64,000 nt of DNA, taken from JBLZUR01 sp048565625. GTDB lineage: Bacteria > Pseudomonadota > Alphaproteobacteria > Sphingomonadales > Sphingomonadaceae. Below the pieces are notes generated by a model. The model ran no database searches, had not been told where the DNA came from, and saw only the letters and a list, made by a program, of their open reading frames with translations. Below, in pieces: positions 17,017 through 25,762 of this stretch. The stretch is from positions 1,674,001-1,738,000 of the forward strand of contig NZ_JBLZUR010000002.1 in assembly GCF_048565625.1 (NCBI RefSeq), in the 5' to 3' direction. The translations under genes were made by a program, and so were the position numbers. Position 1 is the stretch's first letter. Each line of letters starts with the position of its first letter.

Positions 17017-18168
17017 CTAGGCGCTCGGGCCGGAGGCGACCCGGCCGGTGGCGGGCGGCAGGTCCTCGTCGCTGGTGGTCTGCGCCGGATCGGCCAGGTC
17101 GATGTCGCATCCGTCGAGATGCTCCTCGGGCGAGGCAGGGGTGACGAGCGCGTCCTCATCCTCGCGGGCCGAGCCCTCGCCCGGCAGACCGCCTTCATCG
17201 GCCTTGCGCGCCTCGTCCTTTCCCACGGTCGCGCTTGCGGCCGCCGCCCCGGCCGGCGGCGTCGTTGCCGTCGGTGTCGACGGCACGGGAGGGGGCGGTG
17301 CGGCGGTGACCGCGTAGGAATTGAGCAGATCGGGCACCATCCGCTCGACGAAGCCGGCGACGAACCCCGCGATCAGCAGGAGGAAGACGGAGTTGCGGGT
17401 GGTCGCCCCCGGGTTGATCGTCCCCCCGCCGCCATCGCCGAGGGCACCGATCTCGCCGAAATGGATTTCGATCGCGCCGCTCAGCAGGAAGCAGCCGAGG
17501 ATGAACGCACCCAGCGCGCCGATGCCGATGCGGACGAAGCTGTCCGTGAAGCTGTCGAAGCGGCGGGCGTCGTCGCGCAGGTCGCGGCTCTGGATTCTCA
17601 GCGCGATCGAGTAGACGGCCCCCAGCACGCCGGCCAGCACGGCCTTCATCAGCAGGTCGTGGTCGGTCGGCGAGATCGTCCTGTCATATGCGTTGAACAG
17701 CAGGAAGATGATGAAGCTCGCGATGAGCACGAGCACCGCCGAGAACAGCGTCCAGGCGACGTAGGTAAGCCGTGCGCGCGAGGCCATCTCGCCCGCGACG
17801 GACGCCTTGACCTGGTTCAGCGCGGCGAGCGCGGCCTCGGTCTCCCCCTCCAGCGCGGTGACCAGCGCCGCCCCCACCTCGCCGTCATACTGGCGCGCTG
17901 TCGCGGGGAGCCGGCTGTACGCGCTCGGCTCGCCGCGCCAGCCGGCGAGCATGGCGTCGATCGCGGCACGGGTCGGCGCCAAGGTGGCGAGGCGCTTGCG
18001 CTGGATCCGCTGCACCATCGGATCGTCCGCATAGAGGATCACGACGCGCTCCTCCGTGAGGTAGACGGCGTAGCGGTCCTGCTCCCGCGCCAGCACGTCC
18101 ACGACCGACCGCCCGAGCGGATCAGTCCCGCCTTTGACGATCGTGGCGATGTCGCTGCCCTCGGCCAT
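17017..18168 (-). CDS. Four-helix membrane protein of unknown function
   Basis: A 383-residue protein I cannot assign. The first ~130 residues are soluble, with a beta-type segment RYAVYLTEERVVILYADDP. Four hydrophobic helices follow at about 135-158, 172-191, 213-232 and 259-277; from ~285 on there is a Pro/Thr-rich then strongly acidic tail (e.g. SAREDEDALVTPASPEEHLD). No signal peptide; both ends are probably on the same side of the inner membrane. The ATG has a GGGGAAG site. It is the first gene of a three-gene minus-strand operon with the amidase fusion and the 991-residue protein, and might anchor or export these signal-less partners, which is a guess. Confidence 0.83.
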   Translation of the reverse strand: MAEGSDIATIVKGGTDPLGRSVVDVLAREQDRYAVYLTEERVVILYADDPMVQRIQRKRLATLAPTRAAIDAMLAGWRGEPSAYSRLPATARQYDGEVGAALVTALEGETEAALAALNQVKASVAGEMASRARLTYVAWTLFSAVLVLIASFIIFLLFNAYDRTISPTDHDLLMKAVLAGVLGAVYSIALRIQSRDLRDDARRFDSFTDSFVRIGIGALGAFILGCFLLSGAIEIHFGEIGALGDGGGGTINPGATTRNSVFLLLIAGFVAGFVERMVPDLLNSYAVTAAPPPPVPSTPTATTPPAGAAAASATVGKDEARKADEGGLPGEGSAREDEDALVTPASPEEHLDGCDIDLADPAQTTSDEDLPPATGRVASGPSA

Positions 18169-18584
18169 GATCTTCCCCCTGCGCTGGCATCCGGCCGCCG
18201 CTGGTCCGGACGTCGCCGTACGTGCCCGCCAGCTCCACGCCCGTCAGTTCCGGGACCACGCACGTCTCACGCGGCTGGCAGCCGGCACCTGCCCGTCCAC
18301 ATGAAACCGAAGTGGCGGTCCTCTATAGTTCTCGAACGGTCAACAAGCGGAAGCGACATAACGGCGCGATACACAACAGCGCCGCCGAACAGATCGAATC
18401 ACAACTTCTACAAGTCAGGACGCATCATACCACTTTGTACAGGATGTCGCCTCTCATTTGGTGATCTTCCAGAAGTAACTCCAATTTCCTTGATCGACAC
18501 CACTCTTCTTCAATAGCACCAAGAGCTTGGCATTGCGCGCGTGAGCGAGGGGCAGCAGACAGCCCGGCGCTCCGCGCCTCGACC
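18169..18584. other. Gap with promoter region and possible gene relict
   Basis: The 416 bp between the patatin gene and the three-gene operon is clearly less GC-rich than its surroundings. On the minus strand a short frame just downstream of the patatin stop reads ARNAKLLVLLKKSGVDQG followed by NWSYFWKITK and a stop, which looks like the tail of a real protein but has no body; it may be a relict or a small gene overlapping the patatin end. The part nearer 18200-18400 has no gene and probably holds the operon promoter, though no convincing -35/-10 pair was found. Confidence 0.4.
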
Positions 18585-21296
18585 TCAGAACAACGAGGAT
18601 AGCGTCGACGGCGTCCAGCCTCCGCCGACCCTCGGCTGGAACTGCTGCGCGCCGTTGCCGAACACCGCCTGGGCAATGAGCCGGCCGAGATGGTAGTAGC
18701 TCTCCCACTGCGCCTCGTCGAAGAACTGATCCAGCGTGGTCTGCTGCGGGAAGGCGCTGTTCATCGCCTTGTAGCGGATCAGGTCGGCCGGCCCGTCGCC
18801 CGAGAACCTGGGCTTGATGAGCAGCAGCGTACCGGAAGTACCGTCATTGTAGCTTAGCCGCGCGAGCGCCGCGACGGCGCGCTCGCCGGCCTGCCCGCCG
18901 GAGATCTGGACAAGGTTGCCGAAGACCGTCCGCCTGTCCGCCTGCTGGCGGAACAGGTCATCCAGCCTGTCATCGTCAAGGAAGTCGATCTCGCAATCGA
19001 AGTCGATGCGCGCCTTGCGGACGAGATTGGCGACGTCCTCATATTCGAACCGCTCGTCCATGCCGTTGTCGCTGACGACGATGAAGGGGAGCTTGCGGCG
19101 GATCAGCTCGTAGGCGGCGGTGTTCTCATAATGCCCGCCGTCTGAGAGATACCAGAACTTCTCGTACGGGCCCGAGAAGTCCCCGCGGAACTCCCGCAGC
19201 AGGTCCCATTGCGTCGGCGTGCTGAACCATCCCGTGCGCGCCCGCCACCAGTAGCCGAGGCGGACGTTGGCAAGGCCGGCGAGCTGCGTGATCGGAAAGC
19301 CGGTGCGGCTGCCCAATCCGGTCGAGAAGGCCGCCCCGGAGATCGCGATCCAGGTCGAGAGCGGCAGCTTCTCCTGGTCGTCCAGATGATCGTCCTGACC
19401 CTCCTGCGCCTCGATGCCGAGAGGGATGTGGTAGAGTTCTCCGTACGCGTCCCCGTCGCAGTATATCCCCTCTGGCGACACGACGAGGTTTCGGCCGCGG
19501 CGGTCGCGCTGGACGATGCTCGATCCGGTGCTGCGGGTCTCGTTGAGCGTGACGTTGATGAGGTGGAGCGGCGCCGCCGATCCGATCTCGTAATAGTCCC
19601 TGAGGAGAACGTCGTCGCTGTCGTCCCATCGGTCGAGCGCGGGCGCGCCGGTCTTTGACGCACCTTCGCCCGTCGGACGGGCCACCGACCGTTCCTCGGG
19701 CAGGCGGGTGCGGTTGCCGGCACCGAGATAGGCCCGCCTCAGCCGCCCCGCGTAGAAACTGGTGAGGCCGGAAAGGTTGAGAAAGGCGGGGGTGCGGCTG
19801 ATGCAAATCGAAAGGAAGGCAAGGATGGCGACCCAGCTCAGCCACACCATCCAGATCGCGCCCCAGTCGAGCCCGGCCGGGCAGCCGAGCCAGACCGCGC
19901 CGTCGATCGTCTCGCTGCGCCAGAGCGGACAGGCGCCGGGGCTGAGATGGACGGTGCCGCGGATCAGCGGCCAGGTGGCGCGGTAGGCGAGAACCGTCCA
20001 CATGCCGATCACCAGAGCGATCAGGACGATGGCGGCGGCGGCGGCGCCAAGCGCGAGGAAGCGGTCTTTCGTGAAGAAGGACGGTCTGGCAGGAGGGCTG
20101 CCCGTGTCTCCTGCGGCCGGAGCCGGCGGTCCTCCACTGATCTGCGTCAGGCGGCCCAGCAGCCACCGCCCGACCGGCACGATCACGGCCGCCACCACTG
20201 GTGGGACGACGATGGCGAAGCCGGTGCCGCTGTACAGGTTGCGATAGAGCAGGAACCCGATCCCATCGGCGGCACTTGCGGCGAGGATTGCCACGATGAA
20301 GATCGCGCAGTAGCGCATCGGTCGCGTAAGCCGTGAGCGGCGGAGGTCCCAGCGCGCCTCGCCGCCCACGTTCTCAGGGATACCGGCTCCGCTGGCGATC
20401 AGGCCGATCAGGCTCACGCCGGCGAAGACCGCGACGGCAAGGGCAACGCGTCGGACCTGGTCGACGGTCAGACCCGGAAACAGATACTCCGCCGATCCCG
20501 GCGACCACCAGATCAAGCTGCCGACGACCGCAATCATGACGGTGCCGACCTGCCCGGTGGTCATCGGCGTTCGAACGCCGCGTTTGGTGATCCAATAGGC
20601 CCAGGCCAGCACCACGTGCAGCGCGACGGGAAAGATCAGCAGCAGCAGCAGCGGGGCGTACAGGACCAGCTTGATCGGGACCGGTCCGATCCAGGGTGCG
20701 AGCCAGCCGTACATCAGCATGCGCGCGGCCACCGCGACCAGCGCCGTCAGCATCAGCGAAGCACCGATCACGAGGTGCAGGCCGATCCAGTTGCGCGACA
20801 GCAGCCCCAGCGCATACCAGTAGTCGCCCGATCCGGACGGCGCGAGGTAGCGCCCCGACTGCCGCAGCCATTCCAGAGAGGCCCGCGCCCCGCCCGTGCG
20901 CAGCGTGAACGGATCGGCGACGCCGGGCGTCAGCGAACTGTTGCCGACGAAGTCCCCGGCGCCGAGCAGCGCGGGCTGCTTCCGCCGCGCGAACAGCCCC
21001 GCATAATATGCGCCGATATAGCTCCCGCCGGATACCGTGGACAGGTAATCGAAGCGGTGCAGCATGCCCTGTCGCGCCAGTTCGCGCAGCAGGCCCAGGC
21101 TGAAGGTCGCGGAGCGGATGCCACCACCCGACAGCGCCAGGCCTGCGCGCGGGAACGAAGTGTCGATGCCGGCCTGGCCCAGCGCCTCGCGCCGCCGCGC
21201 CCGGCGGACCTCCTCGTCGGCAAGCAGCGCGTCGGCCTGCCTGCTATGCTTGAGTTTCCATTCTTCGAATTCCTGGGCGGCGCTGAACTTCGGCAT
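18585..21296 (-). CDS. Patatin-like phospholipase with integral membrane domain
   Basis: A ~903-residue patatin/cPLA2-type lipid acyl hydrolase. The oxyanion motif LSGGGIRSATFSLGLL is at ~55-70 and the nucleophile Ser in DYLSTVSGGSYIGAYY at ~89. Between about residues 165 and 525 there are roughly nine hydrophobic helices, then a second soluble part containing FWYLSDGGHYENTAAYEL, whose Asp-Gly-Gly is the expected catalytic Asp. So the Ser-Asp dyad is split by a membrane domain. The ATG at 21296 gives a start matching the family (soluble helix before the SGGG motif); a longer in-frame start at 21356 is possible. It lies 416 bp upstream of a murein hydrolase operon on the same strand. It would cleave membrane phospholipids from the cytoplasmic face, releasing fatty acids. 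Confidence 0.9.
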   Translation of the reverse strand: MPKFSAAQEFEEWKLKHSRQADALLADEEVRRARRREALGQAGIDTSFPRAGLALSGGGIRSATFSLGLLRELARQGMLHRFDYLSTVSGGSYIGAYYAGLFARRKQPALLGAGDFVGNSSLTPGVADPFTLRTGGARASLEWLRQSGRYLAPSGSGDYWYALGLLSRNWIGLHLVIGASLMLTALVAVAARMLMYGWLAPWIGPVPIKLVLYAPLLLLLIFPVALHVVLAWAYWITKRGVRTPMTTGQVGTVMIAVVGSLIWWSPGSAEYLFPGLTVDQVRRVALAVAVFAGVSLIGLIASGAGIPENVGGEARWDLRRSRLTRPMRYCAIFIVAILAASAADGIGFLLYRNLYSGTGFAIVVPPVVAAVIVPVGRWLLGRLTQISGGPPAPAAGDTGSPPARPSFFTKDRFLALGAAAAAIVLIALVIGMWTVLAYRATWPLIRGTVHLSPGACPLWRSETIDGAVWLGCPAGLDWGAIWMVWLSWVAILAFLSICISRTPAFLNLSGLTSFYAGRLRRAYLGAGNRTRLPEERSVARPTGEGASKTGAPALDRWDDSDDVLLRDYYEIGSAAPLHLINVTLNETRSTGSSIVQRDRRGRNLVVSPEGIYCDGDAYGELYHIPLGIEAQEGQDDHLDDQEKLPLSTWIAISGAAFSTGLGSRTGFPITQLAGLANVRLGYWWRARTGWFSTPTQWDLLREFRGDFSGPYEKFWYLSDGGHYENTAAYELIRRKLPFIVVSDNGMDERFEYEDVANLVRKARIDFDCEIDFLDDDRLDDLFRQQADRRTVFGNLVQISGGQAGERAVAALARLSYNDGTSGTLLLIKPRFSGDGPADLIRYKAMNSAFPQQTTLDQFFDEAQWESYYHLGRLIAQAVFGNGAQQFQPRVGGGWTPSTLSSLF

Positions 21297-21721
21297 CGCT
21301 GCAACCTGTCGAACGAGTGGATGTCGGAACGGCCAAGTCGCCGAACCCAACCTCAAGTCACGCTTGGGGCCGATCGAAGAAAGCGAACTCGTACATCACA
21401 CGTGTCGCGCGGCATCCTGGCCACCCCGACTCCAGCGGGCGATCCGCTGCAAGCAACCATATCAGAAAGTAGATCTACGTATTCTGTCAAGTTAACCCGT
21501 CCGATCAGGACCAAAAAGACCGGGCCCTCATCGCATTCGCGGCAGTTTTCGGACCCAACCCGATCACGGCACCGATCGGCTGCAAGATTTTCTTCCGGAT
21601 GTTGGACTTTCCACCCTGAGCTTCGTCACCCCGCCCAAATCATCATAAGCGATCAAGTAGAACTCATCATGCCGGCGCGGCCGTTCGGGTTACGCTTCTC
21701 CCCCTATCTAGGAGGATCGCC
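21297..21721. other. Divergent promoter region
   Basis: About 425 bp between the divergent patatin and TauD-type genes; no coding potential seen. It should carry promoters for both directions. Several shorter AT-richer patches occur, and a good -35-like TTGACA is seen on the minus strand. The TauD end has a clear ribosome-binding site (TAGGAGG) right before its ATG. Confidence 0.5.
21462..21490 (-). promoter_or_regulatory. Candidate sigma-70-type promoter for the patatin gene
   Basis: On the minus strand a perfect TTGACA (21485-21490) is followed after ~17 bp by a weak -10-like TTCTGA/TGATAT. It would give a leader of about 160 nt before the patatin ATG. The -10 match is poor, so confidence is low. 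Confidence 0.28.
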
Positions 21722-22591
21722 ATGACCCACGCAACATCCACCCTCGCCTCACGCGAGGTCCAACACGAAGTCGACATACGGCCGCTACAACCGGCGATCG
21801 GCGCTGAAATCCATGGCGTCGATATCAGCAAGCCGCTCGATCCCGCCCTGCGTCAGGCGATCCTCGACACGCTGACCGAATATAAGGTGGTGTTCTTCCG
21901 CGATCAGGCGCTCGACAATGCCGCCCAGACCGCGTTCGCGGCCCAGTTCGGGCGCCTCTACACGCATCCATCGCCCAACCGGGACAACAAGATCCAGTCG
22001 ATCCACAAGATCGCCGCCGCCGACTTCAAGAAGGCGGAGCATGCCCATCTCGGCGACTACCTGAGGCGCGGCGACGTCTATCATAGCGACACCAGTTGGC
22101 GGCTCGATCCCGCCTGGGGCGCCGTCCTCCGCGCCGTGGACCTGCCGCCCGTCGGCGGCGACACCATCTGGGTCGATGCGAACCTCGCCTATGAAGGCCT
22201 TTCCGACACACTGAAGGCCCGCATCGACGGGCTGTACGTCACCCACGATTTCAGGCGTCTGCTCGCGCCGCTCGGCATTGAATACCCGATCGTCGCGCAC
22301 CCTGTCGTCCGCACGCATCCGGTGTCCGGGCGCAAGATCCTCTGGGTCAACTCGACCCTCAATCCACAGATCCTCGGCCTCGAACTTGCCGAAAGTCGCG
22401 CGCTGGTCGCGGAACTCGTCGACCACTACAAGCGCCCTGAATATCAGGTCCGCTTCGTCTGGCAGCCGGGCTCCGTCGCCTTCTGGGACAACCGCGCGAC
22501 GATGCACTACGCGGTCCGCAACTACGGCGAATACCCTCGGGTGATGGAGCGCGTGCTGATCGCGGATGAGCCGGTCTACGGGCCGATCTGA
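21722..22591 (+). CDS. TauD/TfdA family Fe(II)/2-oxoglutarate dioxygenase
   Basis: A 289-residue enzyme of the TauD/TfdA family, which uses Fe(II), O2 and 2-oxoglutarate to hydroxylate a substrate such as taurine or other alkylsulfonates/sulfate esters. IGAEIHGVDISKPLD at the N-terminus is the family hallmark; the iron-binding HxD is in VYHSDTSWRL (~120) and the distal His/Arg are in the C-terminal third (TMHYAVRNYGEYPRVMERV). TAGGAGG is well placed before the ATG. No sulfonate transporter genes flank it, so the substrate is unknown and taurine is not assured. A hairpin lies downstream. Confidence 0.93.
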   Translation: MTHATSTLASREVQHEVDIRPLQPAIGAEIHGVDISKPLDPALRQAILDTLTEYKVVFFRDQALDNAAQTAFAAQFGRLYTHPSPNRDNKIQSIHKIAAADFKKAEHAHLGDYLRRGDVYHSDTSWRLDPAWGAVLRAVDLPPVGGDTIWVDANLAYEGLSDTLKARIDGLYVTHDFRRLLAPLGIEYPIVAHPVVRTHPVSGRKILWVNSTLNPQILGLELAESRALVAELVDHYKRPEYQVRFVWQPGSVAFWDNRATMHYAVRNYGEYPRVMERVLIADEPVYGPI

Positions 22592-22701
22592 ACCGAGCCT
22601 GCCGACCGACACGGAATTATCTACCAATGTGGGAAAATCTCTGCTCTGCCGACATTCATGACCGGCGCGAGCATGATCCCCGATGCACAGATGTTGCGGT
22701 G

Positions 22702-22724
22702 CCGACGCGTTTATGCCGCGTCGG
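22702..22724. terminator. Hairpin downstream of the TauD-type gene
   Basis: A perfect 8-bp stem CCGACGCG / CGCGTCGG with a 7-nt loop, 110 bp after the dioxygenase stop. There is no U-run, so it may be a weak terminator or an mRNA-stabilising hairpin. Confidence 0.35.
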
Positions 22725-22872
22725 TGCCGCGTCACTGCCGCATCCCCGCCGCTTCCCGCTCCAGGACTCGTCGCGAGCCGCAACTTACACAACTTAAGCC
22801 CCCTCCCGCCCGGCGTTGCGCTCCTCCGTCCCGCGCCCTAGACGGCGGGCACACGAACGGAGTCCGCCCCCC

Positions 22873-23835
22873 TTGTCAGTCACGCCCCTGACCGTTGCCG
22901 TCCAGATGGACCCGCTCGAAACCCTCAACATCGCCGGGGATTCGACCTTCGCGGTCATGCTCGGCGCGCAGAAGCGCGGCCATCGGCTGTTTCATTATGC
23001 CGCCGGCGATCTCGCCTATCGCGATGGCCGGGTCACAGCCCCTGCCCGGCCGGTCACCGTCCGCCCGGTGGCGGGCGACCATTTCGAATATGGCGATTGG
23101 ACCACGCTCGATCTCGGCGATGATGTCGATGTCGTCCTGATGCGGCAGGATCCACCCTTCGACCTCGCCTACATCACTGCTACGCATCTACTGGAACGGA
23201 TCGCGCATCAGACCCTCGTCGTGAACGACCCGGCGGCCGTCCGCAACGCACCGGAAAAGCTGTTCGTCCTCGACTTTGCCGAGTTCATGCCGCCGACCCT
23301 CATCACCCGCCGGCTGGAGGACGCCCGCGCCTTTCATGCCGAACATGGTGAGGTCGTGGTGAAGCCGCTCTACGGCAATGCCGGATCGGCCGTGTTCCAC
23401 GTCGGTCGCAACGACGCCAATCTCGCCGCGCTGACCGAACTCTTCGGCCAGGTCTGGCGGGAGCCGTTCATGGTCCAGGCCTTCCTCCCCCAGGTCTCGA
23501 AGGGCGACAAGCGCATCGTTCTTGTCGACGGCGTGGCAACCGGCGCGGTCAACCGCCTGCCGAAGAAGGGGGAAATCCGCTCCAACCTTGCCATCGGCGG
23601 CTCCGGCGCACAGGCCGACCTCACGCCCCGCGAGCTGGAGATCTGCGCCAAGCTCGGGCCGGAGCTGGCGGCGCGCGGCCTCGTCTTCGTCGGCATCGAC
23701 GTGATCGCCGGCCATTTGACCGAGATCAACGTAACCTCCCCAACCGGCATCGTCGCCATCGACCGCTTCAACGGCACCGACACCCCGGCCCTGATCTGGG
23801 ACGCGATCGAGCGGCGGCATGGCGCGCGGCTCTGA
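22873..23835 (+). CDS. gshB: Glutathione synthase
   Basis: A ~320-residue ATP-grasp ligase joining gamma-glutamylcysteine and glycine, the second step of glutathione synthesis (E. coli GshB is 316 aa). Recognisable parts are VAVQMDPLETLNIAGDSTFAVMLGAQKRGH, MRQDPPFDLAYITATHLLE, VVKPLYGNAGSAVF (ATP-grasp lysine), FLPQVSKGDKRIVLVDG and INVTSPTGIVAIDRFNG. No ATG lies at the expected N-terminus; TTG at 22873 gives LSVTPLTVAVQMDP, matching family starts, whereas the first ATG (22906) would cut the first beta-strand. Monocistronic or the first of a pair with the DedA gene. Confidence 0.95.
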   Translation: MSVTPLTVAVQMDPLETLNIAGDSTFAVMLGAQKRGHRLFHYAAGDLAYRDGRVTAPARPVTVRPVAGDHFEYGDWTTLDLGDDVDVVLMRQDPPFDLAYITATHLLERIAHQTLVVNDPAAVRNAPEKLFVLDFAEFMPPTLITRRLEDARAFHAEHGEVVVKPLYGNAGSAVFHVGRNDANLAALTELFGQVWREPFMVQAFLPQVSKGDKRIVLVDGVATGAVNRLPKKGEIRSNLAIGGSGAQADLTPRELEICAKLGPELAARGLVFVGIDVIAGHLTEINVTSPTGIVAIDRFNGTDTPALIWDAIERRHGARL

Positions 23836-23837
23836 CG

Positions 23838-23973
23838 ATCCTCCCCCGCCAGGGGGAGGTGACGCCGAAGGCGGCGGAGGGGGAGGACGGCGGTCGCCTC
23901 GAAAGCAGGAAGCCACCGGCGTCCTCCCCCTCCGTCAGGCTACGCCTGCCACCTCCCCCTGGCGGGGGAGGAT
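23838..23973. repeat. Mirror-image REP-like repeat
   Basis: Outer arms of 23 bp (23838-23860 and 23951-23973) are perfect reverse complements, of the type CCTCCCCCGCCAGGGGGAGG; each arm is itself a short hairpin. Inside, CGGAGGGGGAGGAC and GTCCTCCCCCTCCG form a second inverted pair. This two-layer BIME/REP-like structure sits between gshB and the DedA gene and is typical of sphingomonad intergenic repeats. Its right arm also supplies the GGGGGAGGA ribosome-binding site of the next gene. Confidence 0.85.
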
Positions 23974-23979
23974 TTAGGG

Positions 23980-24582
23980 GTGGCTGATCTCATCCAGCAG
24001 TTCGTGCGGGATTACGGCGTCCTCGCCATCGCCCTCCTCATGCTCGCGGAGACTGTGTTCCCGCCGATCCCGTCCGAGGTCATCATGCCGCTCGCCGGGC
24101 TTCAGGCGGCGAACGGCCAGACCGCGCTGATCCCCGCCATCCTTGCCGGGACCGCAGGCGCGATGGCCGGCAACATCCTCTGGTACGAGGTCGCCCGCTG
24201 CCTCGGCCATGACCGCCTGCGCCGCTTCGTGGATCGCCACGGCCGCTGGCTCACCCTGGACTGGAAGAGCGTCGAGAAGGCCGACCGCCTCTTCGACCGC
24301 TGGAGCATCTGGTTCGTCCTCATCGGCCGGCTGATCCCCACCCTCCGCTCGCTGGTCTCGATTCCCGCTGGCCTCTTCGGCATGGCCCGCGCGCCCTTCC
24401 TGATCTGCACCGCCATCGGCACGCTCGTCTGGACCGGCGCGCTCGCCTGGGCCGGATACGCACTGGGGGAGCAGTCCGACAGGATCGGCAGCTGGCTCAG
24501 CTACGCCTCGAACGGGATCATCGCCCTCCTCGCCGCCTGGTACATCCTCCGCGTCATCACCTGGCGCAAACACCCGCGCTGA
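23980..24582 (+). CDS. DedA family membrane protein
   Basis: A 200-residue inner-membrane protein of the DedA (SNARE-associated/VTT) superfamily, members of which act in membrane-lipid flipping and envelope homeostasis. It has FIPPIPSEVIMPLAG-like VFPPIPSEVIMPLAGLQA at ~27-45, GNILWYEVARCLG, and the conserved RLIPTLRSLVSIPAGLFGM motif near the centre, plus terminal hydrophobic helices. GTG at 23980 is chosen: GGGGGAGGA from the repeat arm lies 7 nt upstream. No ATG is available nearby in frame. Confidence 0.93.
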   Translation: MADLIQQFVRDYGVLAIALLMLAETVFPPIPSEVIMPLAGLQAANGQTALIPAILAGTAGAMAGNILWYEVARCLGHDRLRRFVDRHGRWLTLDWKSVEKADRLFDRWSIWFVLIGRLIPTLRSLVSIPAGLFGMARAPFLICTAIGTLVWTGALAWAGYALGEQSDRIGSWLSYASNGIIALLAAWYILRVITWRKHPR

Positions 24583-24682
24583 CGCTGCGTGCGAGGTCGT
24601 GGCGCTCCCGTGACGTACCTGTCATGCGGCATCCTTCCAATCCGACGAAAGGATCACACCATCAAACCGTGGGATCAAACAC

Positions 24683-25762
24683 CTAGGCGATGAACATCAC
24701 CGCCAGCAGGAACCCTATCGCATAGGTCATCGCGAACAGCCGCAGATGCGGGCGGATGCGCGACCAGAGCGATGGCTTCTTTTCTTCGTCCGCTGCCTGC
24801 GCCTGCTTCGCCATGTAGAGGTGCCGGCGGTTGCCCATCTCCGGCATGCCCCGCAGGGCCTGATAGAAGGCGGTCAACCGGCTCACCTCCGCCTCCGCCG
24901 CTTCGCGGCTGTCGAACAGCCCGCGTGTCCAGGCATCGACCAGCACCGCGCGAGACACGCGGTCCTCCTCCAAATCAAGAAAGCGCCGCCGGTGGACGGA
25001 GAGGAGCCAGACGCCATCCTCCGCCAGGCGCTCGGCGAAGGCGGGCATCCCCTCCGCCGCCGGCGTCGCGCGACGCATCGCGGGCTGCGGCACGCCCGTG
25101 GCCGACACCAGCGCCTTGGTCTTGCCGAGTGACGCGAGATAGGCCGCATAGAGCATGAACTCGGTCATGTCGTTGCCGTGATCGGCGAAGAAGCGGCCGA
25201 GGGGCTTGCCGGATCGCGCCTCGATCTCGCCGACCAGTGCCCGCGCGACGCCGGTGCGCACCATGAACGGCGGCATGCTGGGCGGGATCTTGAGCCGGCG
25301 CGGCATCTCCAGTCCGAAGAACGCCCGGCTGTTCGCCATCCACCGCCGCATGCGGGAGGTGGAGCGCGACATCGTCCAGCGGGCACGCCGCCCCTCGAAC
25401 AGGTCTTCCCGACGCAAGGGACGGATGAGGTGGTTCTTGGCGTCGAGGATCAGGTAGTTGTCCGCCTCGATCTCCGCGGAGATCGCCAGCTTCGCCGCCT
25501 GCTGCGCCATCCAGCCATCTGGCCCCGCCTCCGCCGGCGTCTCAGCGGTGCGGACGATCAACCGATCGGCAAGTGGTCCCAGCAGAGGCCGCGTCATGGT
25601 TTCCACATGCGCGACGCACGCCGCTTCGGCCGCCGGATCGTTGACGGTGACGTGAATGCGGTTGACCAGCTCGGGCGGCAGGAACCGGGCGAAGGACCGC
25701 GCCTGCAGGTCGAGGAGCGGCAGATCCGCCGCGAACACGATGGTGACGATGTCGAAGGCCAT
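24683..25762 (-). CDS. DUF6492-like glycosyltransferase-related protein
   Basis: A ~359-residue protein resembling the DUF6492 group: the N-terminal FDIVTIVFAADLPLLDLQARSFARF, middle YLILDAKNHLIRPLRREDLF (Asp/acidic motif in place of a GT DxD), and C-terminal hydrophobic helix FAMTYAIGFLLAVMFIA. Such proteins are glycosyltransferase-like but uncharacterised. The ATG at 25762 overlaps the upstream stop (TGATG), so it is translationally coupled to the large glycosyltransferase. The pair probably modifies a cell-surface polysaccharide or glycolipid. Confidence 0.8.
   Translation of the reverse strand: MAFDIVTIVFAADLPLLDLQARSFARFLPPELVNRIHVTVNDPAAEAACVAHVETMTRPLLGPLADRLIVRTAETPAEAGPDGWMAQQAAKLAISAEIEADNYLILDAKNHLIRPLRREDLFEGRRARWTMSRSTSRMRRWMANSRAFFGLEMPRRLKIPPSMPPFMVRTGVARALVGEIEARSGKPLGRFFADHGNDMTEFMLYAAYLASLGKTKALVSATGVPQPAMRRATPAAEGMPAFAERLAEDGVWLLSVHRRRFLDLEEDRVSRAVLVDAWTRGLFDSREAAEAEVSRLTAFYQALRGMPEMGNRRHLYMAKQAQAADEEKKPSLWSRIRPHLRLFAMTYAIGFLLAVMFIA

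Noticed and set aside
17119..18516. 465-codon plus-strand frame opposite the membrane protein
   Set aside because: Low-complexity Arg/Asp-rich translation; the minus strand has clear TM helices and a ribosome-binding site.
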